Virus record (IMG/VR): IMGVR_UViG_3300048030_000125
Span: 1 to 49,934 of that record
Direction: 5' to 3' (one strand)
DNA length: 49,934 nucleotides
Source of the DNA: a virus
Shown here: one piece after another, positions 15,245-24,888 of the stretch
Numbering within the stretch: the first letter of the stretch is position 1
How the letters are laid out: each line of letters begins with the position of its first letter
Program-made: the position numbers and the translations under genes
The notes under the pieces: model-generated
Database searches by the model: none
What the model saw: only the letters and a program-made list of their open reading frames with translations
Told to the model about the DNA's origin: nothing

Positions 15245-16824
15245 TGGTTAAACCTACAAATGAGGGTTACTTAGGTAACAATCTCATCAAAAGAGCAGGT
15301 ATTGAATCTCAATACACTGAAGAAGAGTTTAAAGAATACTTGAAGTGTTCTAAAGAACCCGTTCATTTTATAGAAAATTATTGTCAAATTATATCATTAG
15401 ACGAGGGTCTTGTCAAATTTAAACTTCGTGGATATCAAGGAAATCTGATAGAACACTATGATAGAAATAGGTTCAATGTAGTTCTTGCATCACGTCAGAG
15501 TGGTAAGTCAATCACATCATGTGCATATCTATTATGGTATCTACTATTTCACCCCGAAGTAACTGTCGCTGTACTTGCAAACAAAGGTGCAATTGCAAGG
15601 GAAATGATATCTCGTATTGTTACCATGTTAGAGAGTGTTCCATTCTTTTTACAGCCAGGCGTAAAGATTCTTAACAAAGGTAATATAGAATTTGCAAATG
15701 ATTCTAAGGTCGTTGCAGCTGCAACATCTTCGAGTTCTATTCGTGGATTATCTATAAACCTCTTGTATCTTGATGAGTTTGCGTTCGTAGAAAATGCAGA
15801 AGAGTTCTATACATCTACCTATCCTGTTGTTACCTCGGGTAAAAATTCAAAGGTTATTATCACATCTACTGCAAATGGTGTTGGTAATATGTTCTATAAG
15901 ATATATGAGAGTGCAGTACAGGAACAATCTGAATACAAAAACTTTCTTATCAACTGGTTTGATGTGCCAGGCAGAGATGAAGAGTGGAAGAAACAGACCA
16001 TTGCAAACACATCCGAAACTCAGTTCGAACAGGAGTATGGTAACTCATTCTTGGGAACTGGTAATACCCTCATAAACAGTAATGTTTTACTAGGACTAAG
16101 GAGTGTAGACCCTGATTGGAATAGAGATAATATAAATATATACGAAAGACCCAAAGAAGGGCATTCATATGTATGTACAGTTGATGTTTCTAAGGGTAGA
16201 GGAATAGATTATTCAACATTTAGTATTTTCGATGTGAGTAGTCAACCATTTAAACAAGTTGCAACATTTAGAGACAATATGCTCTCACCTATGTTACTTC
16301 CCGACATGATAAGTAAGTATGTAAAACCATACAACGAAGCATTAGTGATAGTAGAGAACAATGCAGAAGGTGGTACAGTTGCAACTCAATTACACTATGA
16401 TATAGAATATCCTAATGTTTTTGTGCAAGGGATGACAAAACAAGAAGATATCGGTGTAACAATGAACAGAAAAATCAAAAGGATTGGTTGTTCAACACTA
16501 AAAGAATTATTAGAAGAAAATAGATTAGAATTAATTGACCGTGCAACTATAACTGAATTACTAACATTTGTTAACAAAGGTAATTCTTATGAAGCTGCAA
16601 AGGGATATCATGATGACATGGTTATGAATTGTGTATTATTTGCATGGTTTGTAACAACAGAATTTTTCTATCATTTAACGGATTCACAAGTTAAAGACTT
16701 GTTGTATTCAGAACAACAAAAAATGATTGAAGAAGACCTATTACCAGCAGGTGTTTTTGGTTCAACCCCTGCAGAAGAAGTATCATTTGTAGATAAAGAA
16801 GGAGATAGGTGGTTTCAATCGTAA
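15244..16824 (+). CDS. 17: Terminase large subunit gp17-like
   Basis: 526 residues. DNA-packaging motor ATPase and headful nuclease. N-terminal ATPase: Walker A-like SRQSGKS at 83-89 and Walker B LLYLDE at 173-178, followed by a coupling motif in IITSTANG (~205-212). C-terminal RNase H-like nuclease: CTVDVSKGRGIDYS at ~311-324 supplies the first catalytic Asp (D314), with VIVENNAEGG and YHDDMVMN carrying further acidic residues. Length is shorter than T4 gp17 (610) but complete. Acts at the prohead portal with gp16 and gp20. Confidence 0.95.
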   Translation: MVKPTNEGYLGNNLIKRAGIESQYTEEEFKEYLKCSKEPVHFIENYCQIISLDEGLVKFKLRGYQGNLIEHYDRNRFNVVLASRQSGKSITSCAYLLWYLLFHPEVTVAVLANKGAIAREMISRIVTMLESVPFFLQPGVKILNKGNIEFANDSKVVAAATSSSSIRGLSINLLYLDEFAFVENAEEFYTSTYPVVTSGKNSKVIITSTANGVGNMFYKIYESAVQEQSEYKNFLINWFDVPGRDEEWKKQTIANTSETQFEQEYGNSFLGTGNTLINSNVLLGLRSVDPDWNRDNINIYERPKEGHSYVCTVDVSKGRGIDYSTFSIFDVSSQPFKQVATFRDNMLSPMLLPDMISKYVKPYNEALVIVENNAEGGTVATQLHYDIEYPNVFVQGMTKQEDIGVTMNRKIKRIGCSTLKELLEENRLELIDRATITELLTFVNKGNSYEAAKGYHDDMVMNCVLFAWFVTTEFFYHLTDSQVKDLLYSEQQKMIEEDLLPAGVFGSTPAEEVSFVDKEGDRWFQS

Positions 16825-16854
16825 AAAATCATGTGTTGGTGGGTTTTTATTTGT

Positions 16855-16862
16855 TATAAATA
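16855..16862 (+). promoter_or_regulatory. Late promoter TATAAATA
   Basis: Perfect late octamer in the 81-base gap before the tail sheath gene. Predicted start near 16868 and a ~38-base leader with CAGGAG before ATG 16906. A dedicated promoter fits the high copy need for sheath protein. Confidence 0.85.
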
Positions 16863-16905
16863 AAACAGTAAACAACACTTTTTACATTAACAGGAGTAAA
16901 AGAGT

Positions 16906-18894
16906 ATGACATTTCAAGTATCACCAGGCGTTCAAATCTCAGAAATAGATTTGACAAATGTTGTTCCAGCAGTATCCAGTACAACTGGTGCATTTGCAGG
17001 TTCATTTAATTGGGGCCCTGTTGATGAAGTTGTAACAGTTTCAGATGCAAAGGGTTTGGTAGACAATTTTTCTTCACCAGCAAATTCAGTTGCAGGAGCT
17101 GAAGACTTCTACACAGCAGAATCCTTCCTTAAATATGGTTCTTCTTTAAGAATCGTTAGGGTAAACACAAACGGTCTTTTCAGTGCAAATGCAAGTGGAA
17201 ATGCCTCTTCATTACTAAAAAACAACGATGACTATGTAAACACTTATAAGAGTGGTGGACAAGCAGGAACTGCAGGACAGTGGATAGCAAGAAACCCAGG
17301 CTCACTAGGTAACTCATTAAAAGTATCATCATGTGCTAGTGCAGACGCATACTACAACGATAACGTAACTACAGTAGACGGAAACGAAGGAACAGGACAA
17401 ACTGTTATTTCCGTAGTAAGTGGTGCAGTATTCATCGTTGGAGATATAATCAGATTTGCAGGACACAACACAGAATATAAAATTACTGCAATCAATTCAA
17501 ACGATTTAACAGTAGAAGCAGTAGGACAACCTGCTGGAACTGGTTTAACAGTTGATGTTGCAACTGGTGTTCAAGTATCAAGATATTGGGAACACTATGC
17601 ATTATTCAGTAAAGCACCAGGCACATCTTCAGGTGCTACACTTGCAGGTGCAGGTGCAGACGAACTACACATTGTAGTTATTGACGAAGATGGTGCAATT
17701 TCAGGTGCATCAGGAACAGTTTTAGAATCATATGGTTTTGTATCACTTGCATCAGATGCTAAAGATGCACAAGGTGGTTCATTATACTATAAAGATGTAG
17801 TATCAAATAGTTCATCATGGGTATATTGGAGTGGACATAACACTGCAACAGACCTAACAGTATCAGAAAGTAGAACACTTGCACAATCAGTAAGTAATGT
17901 ATTTACTGGCCCATCAACACCTTTCTCATCATCATTAAGTGGTGGTGCAGATGGTAGAATATCTACTGCAGGTGAGAAACATGGTGCATGGTCAACTCAC
18001 TTCGGTGATGCAGAAACTATCGACTTCTCAATGTTATTAGTAGGTTCAACAAGAACTGATAACGGAAGTGGTGTTCAACAAGACATTCTTGCAGACTGGA
18101 CAACATTAACAAACCAAGCAATCCTTCTTTGTGAAACAAGAAAGGACTGTATGGCAATATGTTCACCAAGATATGCAGATGTCGTGGGTGTTTCATCAGA
18201 AGAAACACAATCAAGTAATGTAATCACAACTGCAAATACAGCAACATCAAGTTCTTATGCAGTTATCGATTCAACATGGGTATATCAATACGATAGATTC
18301 CATGACACATACAGATGGATTCCTGCAAACGGACACACTGCAGGTATTATGGCAAGGTCAGACCTATTAAGAGATGCATGGGTATCTCCTGCTGGGTTCT
18401 CAAGAGGTCAATACTTAGGTATAACTAAACTTGCATTCAATCCAAAACAAGGTTCAAGAGACGATTTATATCGTGCAAGAGTTAACCCTGTAGTCACATT
18501 CCCAGGCCAAGGTACATTGTTATATGGAGATAAGACTGCATTAACAACACCTAGTGCATTTGATAGAATTAATGTAAGAAGGTTATTCATAGTATTAGAG
18601 AAAGCAATTGCAACTGCAGCTAAAGCTCAGTTGTTTGAATTTAACGATGCATTTACTCGTGCTCAATTTAGAGCTGCAGTAGAACCTTTCTTAAGAGATG
18701 TTAAAAACAGAAGAGGATTAGTAGATTATTCAGTTATTTGTGATGAAACAAACAATACAGACACTGTTATAGACAGAAATGAGTTTGTATGTTCAATCTT
18801 CGTAAAACCTGCAAAATCTATTAACTTCATAACTTTAAACTTTATTGCTGCTAGAAGTGGTGTTGAGTTTGAAGAAATATATAGTGCAGTTTAA
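16906..18894 (+). CDS. 18: Contractile tail sheath protein gp18-like
   Basis: 662 residues. The N-terminus SPGVQISEIDLTNVVPAVSSTTGAF followed by FNWGPVDE is the classical myovirus sheath start. The C-terminus has VNPVVTFPGQGTLLYGDKTA, INVRRLFIVLEKAI, and FEFNDAFTRAQFRAAVEPFL, all hallmark sheath segments. The central part carries the variable surface domains. It polymerises around the gp19 tube and contracts at infection. A strong AGGAG site precedes it. Confidence 0.95.
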   Translation: MTFQVSPGVQISEIDLTNVVPAVSSTTGAFAGSFNWGPVDEVVTVSDAKGLVDNFSSPANSVAGAEDFYTAESFLKYGSSLRIVRVNTNGLFSANASGNASSLLKNNDDYVNTYKSGGQAGTAGQWIARNPGSLGNSLKVSSCASADAYYNDNVTTVDGNEGTGQTVISVVSGAVFIVGDIIRFAGHNTEYKITAINSNDLTVEAVGQPAGTGLTVDVATGVQVSRYWEHYALFSKAPGTSSGATLAGAGADELHIVVIDEDGAISGASGTVLESYGFVSLASDAKDAQGGSLYYKDVVSNSSSWVYWSGHNTATDLTVSESRTLAQSVSNVFTGPSTPFSSSLSGGADGRISTAGEKHGAWSTHFGDAETIDFSMLLVGSTRTDNGSGVQQDILADWTTLTNQAILLCETRKDCMAICSPRYADVVGVSSEETQSSNVITTANTATSSSYAVIDSTWVYQYDRFHDTYRWIPANGHTAGIMARSDLLRDAWVSPAGFSRGQYLGITKLAFNPKQGSRDDLYRARVNPVVTFPGQGTLLYGDKTALTTPSAFDRINVRRLFIVLEKAIATAAKAQLFEFNDAFTRAQFRAAVEPFLRDVKNRRGLVDYSVICDETNNTDTVIDRNEFVCSIFVKPAKSINFITLNFIAARSGVEFEEIYSAV

Positions 18895-18907
18895 GGAGAA
18901 ATAAAAC

Positions 18908-19405
18908 ATGGCAACAATAGACCAATTTAAAGCACAATTAATCGGAGGTGGCCCAAGAGCTAACAGATTTAGGGTGTTTGTTCCTAGAACAGGAAACAAG
19001 ATAGAGTTTTTGTGTAAAGCAACAAGTATACCTGCTGCTACAATCACTCCAGTAGAAGTCCCGTTCAGAGGTCAAGTACTTAAACTTGCAGGTGATAGAA
19101 CTTTTGAAGATTGGAGTATCACTGTTATAAACGATAATGAGTTCTCTGCAAGAACTGCTTTAGAAGCATGGCAAGAAGAAATCCAAGGATTTGGAACTTC
19201 TGATGGTGCAACTTCAACTGATTACTTAATTTCTCGTGCATTCGTAGAACAGTTAGGTAAAGATGATTCAGTCCTTGCGAGATATGAGTTCTTTAATATG
19301 TTCCCAAATTCAATCGGTACAATCGATTTATCTTATGAAAACGGTGATGCTTTGGAAGAATTTGAAACAACATTCTCATATTCTCACTGGGAAAGAGTCG
19401 TTTAA
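18908..19405 (+). CDS. 19: Tail tube protein gp19-like
   Basis: 165 residues, close to T4 gp19 (163). Contains RANRFRVFVP, FLCKATSIPAATITPVEVPFRGQ, and EDWSITVINDNEFSARTALEAW, the conserved tube-protein signature, ending in TTFSYSHWE. It forms the hexameric inner tube. It follows gp18 by 13 bases with AAGGAG. Confidence 0.94.
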   Translation: MATIDQFKAQLIGGGPRANRFRVFVPRTGNKIEFLCKATSIPAATITPVEVPFRGQVLKLAGDRTFEDWSITVINDNEFSARTALEAWQEEIQGFGTSDGATSTDYLISRAFVEQLGKDDSVLARYEFFNMFPNSIGTIDLSYENGDALEEFETTFSYSHWERVV

Positions 19406-19441
19406 GTAGAATTAAAGTGAAAATAACACTCACGAAGGTGT

Positions 19442-19449
19442 TATAAATA
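19442..19449 (+). promoter_or_regulatory. Late promoter TATAAATA positioned for a leaderless portal mRNA
   Basis: Perfect octamer whose last base is exactly 6 bases before the A of ATG 19455. By T4 late spacing (-13 to -6) the transcript would begin at the start codon. No Shine-Dalgarno sequence lies within range. Confidence 0.8.
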
Positions 19450-19454
19450 ATAGT

Positions 19455-20984
19455 ATGGAAATATTTGGATTTGAAATATCTCGTAAGAAAGACGAGTTAA
19501 GAGCAACGACTGTTAAACAAGGACAGTCTTTTGTTCCACCTGTAGACGATGACGGAACACCCGTCATTGCACAACAAGCAGGGTATATTGCAGGAGGTGC
19601 TTATGGTGCCTATGTTGATATGGATGGTGGTATTAAGAATGAGGTTGAACTCATTCGTAGATACAGAGAAACATCCCTAGTGCCTGAATGTGATGCAGCT
19701 ATAGAAGACATTATAAATGAGTGTATCACATCGGATAGTGCTGATAGGATAGTTACACTTGACTTAAGAGATGTCAAACTCTCAGACAGCATCAAGAAAA
19801 AGATGCAAGACGAATTTAGTCATATCCTATCTCTAATGAAGTTCAATCAGAACTCTCATGAATTATTCAGAAAATGGTACGTTGATGGAAGAATATACTT
19901 CCATAAAGTCGTTGACACTAAAAGACCGAAACTGGGTCTTGTGGATTTACGAAACGTAGACCCTCTTAAAATTAAGAAAGTTAGAAACGTAGAAGAAGAA
20001 AAGGGTTCAGACGGAATTAAAAGAATCAAGTCTATTGAAGAATTTTATGTCTTCAACGATAAAGGATTCGACAAGAGTAGTGCTGTAGAAGGTTCTACAC
20101 TTAAAATTGCACCTGAAGCAGTATGTTACACTACTTCGGGTCTTTTAGACTACAACAAAAATGCAGTTATCGGGTATCTGCATAAAGCATTGAAAACTTC
20201 AAATCAGTTATCAATGATGGAAGATGCACTTGTAATTTATAGATTATCAAGAGCTCCCGAAAGAAGAATTTTCTACATTGATGTAGGAAACCTTCCAAAA
20301 GCAAAGGCAGAACAGTACCTTGCAGAGACTATGAATAAGTATAGAAATAAACTTATTTACAATGCAGATACTGGTGAGATAAAAGACGATAGAAAACATA
20401 TGAGTATGTTAGAAGACTTTTGGTTGCCGAGAAGAGAGGGTGGTAGAGGAACAGAGATTACTACACTGCCTGGCGGACAGAATCTTTCAGAAATAGATGA
20501 TATAGAATACTTCAAGAAGAAACTATATCAATCACTGAATGTTCCTTCGTCAAGAATGGAGTCCGACAATGGGTTTAACATGGGTCGTTCTTCAGAGATT
20601 AGTAGAGACGAACTTAAATTTAATAAGTTCACTAACAGACTTCAGAAGAAGTTTGCTAGAACATTTACAGACATTTTAAGAACTCAAGTTATTCTTAAAG
20701 AGATAGTAAGTCAAGAAGAATTTGATAAGTTTAAAGACTTTATCCAATACGACTTTACTGCAGATAATCACTTTACAGAATTAAAAGAACAAGAGATTTT
20801 TAAAGAAAGATTAGATGCATTACAAGGTGCATCAGAGTATGTCGGTCAATACTTCTCACATGAATATGTAAGAAAGTATATACTTAGACAAACAGAAGAG
20901 GACATTGAACTTCTTGACCAGCAGATAAAAACTGAAAAGGAAACAATGCCAGACCAAGACGATGACGGTTTTTCATCATATTAG
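19455..20984 (+). CDS. 20: Portal vertex protein gp20-like
   Basis: 509 residues, near T4 gp20 (524). Shows GGIKNEVELIRRYRETSLVPECDAAIEDIINECI, split here as GGIKNEVELIRRYRE and PECDAAIEDIINE, and the later APERRIFYIDVGNLPKAKAE, LPGGQNLSEIDDIEYFKKKLY, and SSRMESDNGF segments that define the T4 portal family. The dodecameric ring is the DNA gate, docking site for gp17 and nucleation point for head assembly. The C-terminus is acidic (PDQDDDGFSSY). Confidence 0.95.
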   Translation: MEIFGFEISRKKDELRATTVKQGQSFVPPVDDDGTPVIAQQAGYIAGGAYGAYVDMDGGIKNEVELIRRYRETSLVPECDAAIEDIINECITSDSADRIVTLDLRDVKLSDSIKKKMQDEFSHILSLMKFNQNSHELFRKWYVDGRIYFHKVVDTKRPKLGLVDLRNVDPLKIKKVRNVEEEKGSDGIKRIKSIEEFYVFNDKGFDKSSAVEGSTLKIAPEAVCYTTSGLLDYNKNAVIGYLHKALKTSNQLSMMEDALVIYRLSRAPERRIFYIDVGNLPKAKAEQYLAETMNKYRNKLIYNADTGEIKDDRKHMSMLEDFWLPRREGGRGTEITTLPGGQNLSEIDDIEYFKKKLYQSLNVPSSRMESDNGFNMGRSSEISRDELKFNKFTNRLQKKFARTFTDILRTQVILKEIVSQEEFDKFKDFIQYDFTADNHFTELKEQEIFKERLDALQGASEYVGQYFSHEYVRKYILRQTEEDIELLDQQIKTEKETMPDQDDDGFSSY

Positions 20985-20996
20985 GAGATATAAATA

Positions 20997-21173
20997 ATGA
21001 GTAGTGAAATAGCAAAACAGATAGTTGACACCATAGAAAAAGGTAGTCTTTCTGATGCAAAGGAACTAATAGACCAAGGTATCAAGCAGAAAGCAGCAGA
21101 GACCGTGGACATGAAAAGAGTAGAACTACAAGTTGATTGGATGAATCAATCAGCAGAAACACAAGGAATGTAA
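20997..21173 (+). CDS. 67: Prohead core protein gp67-like (58 aa)
   Basis: Small frame of 58 codons: MSSEIAKQIVDTIEKGSLSD, then EFxxx-free helical sequence, ending in WMNQSAETQGM. It has a TAGGAG site 9 bases before ATG 20997 and its TAA overlaps the next ATG. Position between portal and gp68/gp21 is where T4 encodes gp67, a small prohead core protein; T4 gp67 is ~80 residues. Assignment is by position, size and helix content. A TATAAATA ends one base before this ATG (20989-20996). Confidence 0.7.
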   Translation: MSSEIAKQIVDTIEKGSLSDAKELIDQGIKQKAAETVDMKRVELQVDWMNQSAETQGM

Positions 21174-21469
21174 TGAAAAGTTTTTCTTCAATGCAAATCG
21201 AACTAAACGAGGCAAAGTTTAAACTTCCTCGTGGAGAGAAAGAGTTGAAGAGAGATGTTACTAAAGTTGGTTCATCGAAAGTTGAAATAGTATACACTGA
21301 TAACAAAGGTAAGGTTAATGTGTATATAGATGGTAATTTATTCAGTGAGAAACCTTACAAAGACTTAAAAGGTGCAGAGAAGGAGATGAAACAGATAAAA
21401 TCTATTATGTCATCATCCGATATGCAAGAAGTAAAATTAGAGGACATTATAAATGAAATTAATAGCTGA
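21173..21469 (+). CDS. 68: Prohead core protein gp68-like
   Basis: 98 residues from ATG 21173, which overlaps the gp67 stop (TAATG); an upstream in-frame Met at 21137 lies inside gp67 and is unlikely to be used. The sequence starts MKSFSSMQIELNEAKFKLPR and is Lys/Glu-rich with two beta-like stretches (SSKVEIVYTDNKGKVNVYID). It overlaps the protease gene by 17 bases. In T4, gp68 is a minor core protein affecting head shape. Assigned from synteny. Confidence 0.65.
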   Translation: MKSFSSMQIELNEAKFKLPRGEKELKRDVTKVGSSKVEIVYTDNKGKVNVYIDGNLFSEKPYKDLKGAEKEMKQIKSIMSSSDMQEVKLEDIINEINS

Positions 21470-22103
21470 ATTTAACGAGACAATATCTCCAATCATCACC
21501 GAATCAAAAGACGGTAAAGGTAAAGACTACTTCATAGAAGGGGTCTTTATGCAAGCAGACATCAAAAATAGGAATGGTAGAATCTATCCTATGGAAGTGA
21601 TGGAAAAGGAAGTTGAACGATATACAAAAGAGTTTGTAGAAAAACAAAGAGCATTTGGTGAGTTAGGACATCCTGAAGGGCCAACAATCAATTTAGACAA
21701 AGTTTCACACTTAATAGAATCACTTACACTCGAAGGTAAAAATTACGTGGGTAAAGCAAAAATATTAAGTACTCCTAATGGAGAAATAGTTAAAGCACTT
21801 ATCAATGATGGTGCAAAACTTGGTGTTTCATCTAGAGGTCTAGGTTCACTAGAACAAAAAGGTGGCGCACAAATGGTAAAAGGTGATTTCCAACTTGCAA
21901 CAGCAGGTGATATAGTTGCAGACCCGTCTGCACCTGAAGCATTCGTTGAAGGAATAATGGAAGGAGTCGAATGGGTATATCAGAATGGTATACTTACTGC
22001 AGTTCAAGTTGAGCAGATGCAAAACGAGTTAAAAACTGCAAAACTAAATAAATTGGAAGAAACCAAGTTAAATCTATGGAAAAGGTTCGTTGAGAGTCTA
22101 TAA
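21453..22103 (+). CDS. 21: Prohead maturation protease gp21-like
   Basis: 216 residues, matching T4 gp21 (212). Serine protease of the phage prohead type: catalytic His in RAFGELGHPEGP (H73) and nucleophile Ser in LGVSSRGLG (S126 or S127), followed by DIVADPSAP. It cleaves core proteins and the gp23 N-terminus, usually after (L/I)xE, before DNA packaging. The start inside gene 68 suggests coupled translation. Confidence 0.93.
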   Translation: MKLIAEFNETISPIITESKDGKGKDYFIEGVFMQADIKNRNGRIYPMEVMEKEVERYTKEFVEKQRAFGELGHPEGPTINLDKVSHLIESLTLEGKNYVGKAKILSTPNGEIVKALINDGAKLGVSSRGLGSLEQKGGAQMVKGDFQLATAGDIVADPSAPEAFVEGIMEGVEWVYQNGILTAVQVEQMQNELKTAKLNKLEETKLNLWKRFVESL

Positions 22104-22105
22104 CA

Positions 22106-22113
22106 TATAAATA
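22106..22113 (+). promoter_or_regulatory. Late promoter TATAAATA
   Basis: Perfect octamer three bases after the protease stop. Predicted start near 22119, with ACAGGAG before ATG 22154. Drives scaffold and major capsid genes. Confidence 0.85.
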
Positions 22114-22153
22114 AATTAAGTAGTTCATTAGAAACTAATAACAGGAGAAAAAA

Positions 22154-23500
22154 ATGGCAGATTTAGAAAACAACCTAGAAAGTATCGAAGAGGTAAAACA
22201 ACCTCATGACGGTGCTGAAAAAGGAGATTCAAAACCAGTCAAACAAGGTTCATCTGATGCCGCAGAAATTGGAAGTGGTAAAGTTGAAGTCGTCAAACCC
22301 GAAGAAAATCCTGTTGACAAAGCAGTTGCATCAGTAAAGAAAGCTGAAACAGCACCATCTAACGAAGGTGATGCTCAGAAGAAAAATGCTGGTAAATCTG
22401 AAAAAGCAGATTCAATCAAAGAAGATGAAGAAGAGTCTAAAAAAGACGAAGTCAAATCTTCAAAAATGGAATCAATCAAAGCTATCGTCAACAATATGAA
22501 GGAAATGACTAAGGAAGACATCCAATCAATATTGGGAACAATATCTGAAGAAGAAGTTGACGAAAGTTTGACAAAAGCAGAAGTTGCTAGAAAAGTAGTA
22601 GAGTCTTTGAAGTCTATGACTGAAGAAGAAGTTACAGAAACTTATGGTAAACTGAACGCAAACAAGAAGAAAGAAGACGAAGAAGGTGAACAAGAAGAAG
22701 AAGAGAAATCTGTTTCTGAAGAAATTTCATCTGAATTAGAATCATCTCTTGTTGAAATTGAAATAGATGACGACCTATCAGCAATTTCAGAAGCATTAGA
22801 CCTTTCTGAAGAAAATGCAGAAAAGGCAAAAACAATCTTCAAAGCAGCAGTTTCAAGTAAGGTACAAGAAGTATCTGAAGAATTGAAAGCTCAATATGAA
22901 GCAGAATTAAAAACCACAGTTGAGACTGTCAAAGGTGACCTATCGGAAGCAGTTGATAAGTACTTAACGTATTGTGCAGAAGAGTGGACGAAAGAAAACG
23001 AACTTGCTATAGAACGTGGTTTAAGGTCAGAAATGACAGAAAACTTTATCGAAGGTTTGAAAACATTGTTCGTAGAACATTATGTTGACGTTCCTGAAGA
23101 TAAGTATGATGTTATCGATGAACTTGCAAATCGTCTTGACGAGATGGAACAAAAACTTGACGGTGAAGTAAATAGAAATATGGACATCACTGAAGAGTTA
23201 GACACCCTCAAAAGAGATAACGTAGTTTCAGACGCATCGAAAGATTTGACTGAAACACAAAAAGAGAAACTATCTTCACTTGCTGAAGGAGTAGACTTTA
23301 AAGATGCAGAAGACTTCGCTGAGAAGATTTCTGAAATCAAAGAAGCATACTTCCCTGCAGAAGGTGAAAGTGTAGTTGAAGAAACTTTAGTTGTTGAAGG
23401 TTCTGAAGAATTTAAAGTAGAGGAATCTACAGAAGTTCAGAAAGACCCTACAATGGCAAAGTATACACAAGCAATCAGTAAGTTAAAACCATTAGGTTAA
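22154..23500 (+). CDS. 22: Prohead scaffold protein gp22-like
   Basis: 448 residues, very Glu/Lys/Ser-rich and acidic, largely coiled-coil, as expected for a core protein that is degraded by gp21. It is much longer than T4 gp22 (269) because of an N-terminal low-complexity half. The C-terminal half resembles the T4-like scaffold: EEWTKENELAIERGLRSEM, TENFIEGLKTLFVEHYVDVP, then DELANRLDEMEQKL, and a terminal MAKYTQAISKLKPLG. Acts inside the prohead with gp20 and gp23. Confidence 0.9.
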   Translation: MADLENNLESIEEVKQPHDGAEKGDSKPVKQGSSDAAEIGSGKVEVVKPEENPVDKAVASVKKAETAPSNEGDAQKKNAGKSEKADSIKEDEEESKKDEVKSSKMESIKAIVNNMKEMTKEDIQSILGTISEEEVDESLTKAEVARKVVESLKSMTEEEVTETYGKLNANKKKEDEEGEQEEEEKSVSEEISSELESSLVEIEIDDDLSAISEALDLSEENAEKAKTIFKAAVSSKVQEVSEELKAQYEAELKTTVETVKGDLSEAVDKYLTYCAEEWTKENELAIERGLRSEMTENFIEGLKTLFVEHYVDVPEDKYDVIDELANRLDEMEQKLDGEVNRNMDITEELDTLKRDNVVSDASKDLTETQKEKLSSLAEGVDFKDAEDFAEKISEIKEAYFPAEGESVVEETLVVEGSEEFKVEESTEVQKDPTMAKYTQAISKLKPLG

Positions 23501-23524
23501 GACTTACTTAATAAAGGAAATAAA

Positions 23525-24826
23525 ATGTTTTTATCAGAAAACTTACAAGAAAAGTGGCAACCGATTCTAGAACACGCCGATTTACCAAAAATCGAAGACA
23601 ACTACAAACGTGCTGTTACTGCTGTTATCCTTGAAAACCAAGAGAATGCTCTAAACGAAGACAGAGCTCAATTGGCGGAAGCAGCACCTTTAAATGCTAC
23701 TGGTAGTTCAATTTCAAACTGGGACCCGATTTTAATATCCCTAGTTAGAAGAGCTATGCCAAATCTCGTTGCATACGACATTTGTGGCGTTCAACCTATG
23801 ACTGGCCCGACAGGACTTATCTTTGCAATGAAAGCAAGGTATAACGACTATCCATCAGAATCTGTTGTAAATAAAACTGAAGCAATGGGAATCAACGAAG
23901 TTGAATCACGTTACTCATCAGAAAATCAAACAGTAACTGCTGGACTACAAGCTACGGCTAACTCAGACCCTTTTAACTCTGACTATGCAACTCATACTGG
24001 AAACGGAATGACTACTGCATCTGCAGAAGCATTAGGTGATGTTGAAGCATCAAACGGTTTTGCTCAGATGGCATTCTCAATAGAGAAAGCAACTGTTACT
24101 GCAAAATCAAGAGCATTAAAAGCAGAATACACATTAGAACTTGCACAAGACCTCAAAGCAATCCACGGTCTTGACGCTGAGTCAGAACTTGCGAATATTC
24201 TTTCATCAGAAATTCTTGCAGAAATCAACAGAGAAGTTGTTAGAACAGTAAACGTACAAGCAAAAACAGGTGCATCAGCAACTGCTTCTGCAGGTACATT
24301 CAACTTAGATGTAGATGCAAACGGAAGATGGTCTGTTGAGAAATTCAAAGGTTTATTATTCCAAATCGAAAGAGAATCAAACACAATTGCTAAAGAAACA
24401 AGAAGAGGAAAAGGTAACTTTATCCTATGTTCTTCAGACGTAGCAAGTGCATTGTCAATGGCAGGTGTATTAGATTACGCTCCAGCTCTTTCAACTAACC
24501 TAAACGTAGATGATACTGGTAATACTTTTGCTGGTTTATTAAACGGTAGAGTTAAAGTATATGTTGACCCTTATGCAGGTGTTGACTACTTAACAGTAGG
24601 TTATAGAGGTACTAACCCTTATGACGCAGGTCTTTTCTACTGCCCATACGTTCCATTACAAATGGTTCGTGCAGTCGGTGAGAACACATTCCAACCAAAA
24701 ATCGGTTTCAAAACTAGATATGGTATGGTTTCAAATCCATTTGTCGGTGCTACACCAGCAAACGGACTTGCATCAGCAGGTACTAACCAGTACTACAGAA
24801 AATTTGCAGTGTCAAACATTCTGTAA
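23525..24826 (+). CDS. 23: Major capsid protein gp23-like
   Basis: 433 residues. NWDPILISLVRRAMPNLVAYD, IFAMKARY, and near the C-terminus YCPYVPLQMVRAVG and FQPKIGFKTRYGMVSNPF are signature gp23 segments. The N-terminal propeptide contains LAE at 50-52 followed by AAP, a good match to the gp21 cleavage rule, so the mature protein probably starts at Ala53. It has an AAAGGAA site before the ATG and is the last gene before a strong terminator. No separate gp24 vertex protein is seen in the window. Confidence 0.96.
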   Translation: MFLSENLQEKWQPILEHADLPKIEDNYKRAVTAVILENQENALNEDRAQLAEAAPLNATGSSISNWDPILISLVRRAMPNLVAYDICGVQPMTGPTGLIFAMKARYNDYPSESVVNKTEAMGINEVESRYSSENQTVTAGLQATANSDPFNSDYATHTGNGMTTASAEALGDVEASNGFAQMAFSIEKATVTAKSRALKAEYTLELAQDLKAIHGLDAESELANILSSEILAEINREVVRTVNVQAKTGASATASAGTFNLDVDANGRWSVEKFKGLLFQIERESNTIAKETRRGKGNFILCSSDVASALSMAGVLDYAPALSTNLNVDDTGNTFAGLLNGRVKVYVDPYAGVDYLTVGYRGTNPYDAGLFYCPYVPLQMVRAVGENTFQPKIGFKTRYGMVSNPFVGATPANGLASAGTNQYYRKFAVSNIL

Positions 24827-24857
24827 GACGAAAGTCTCATTCCTTAATCGGAATACT

Positions 24858-24888
24858 AAAAAGGTCTCTCACGAGACCTTTTTTTTTA
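24858..24888. terminator. Bidirectional intrinsic terminator after gp23
   Basis: GGTCTC (24863-24868) pairs with GAGACC (24873-24878) around TCAC, flanked by five A on the left and ten T on the right. On the + strand the T run ends gp23 transcription; on the minus strand the A run becomes a five-T tail that would end the antisense unit coming from 25230. Confidence 0.9.
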
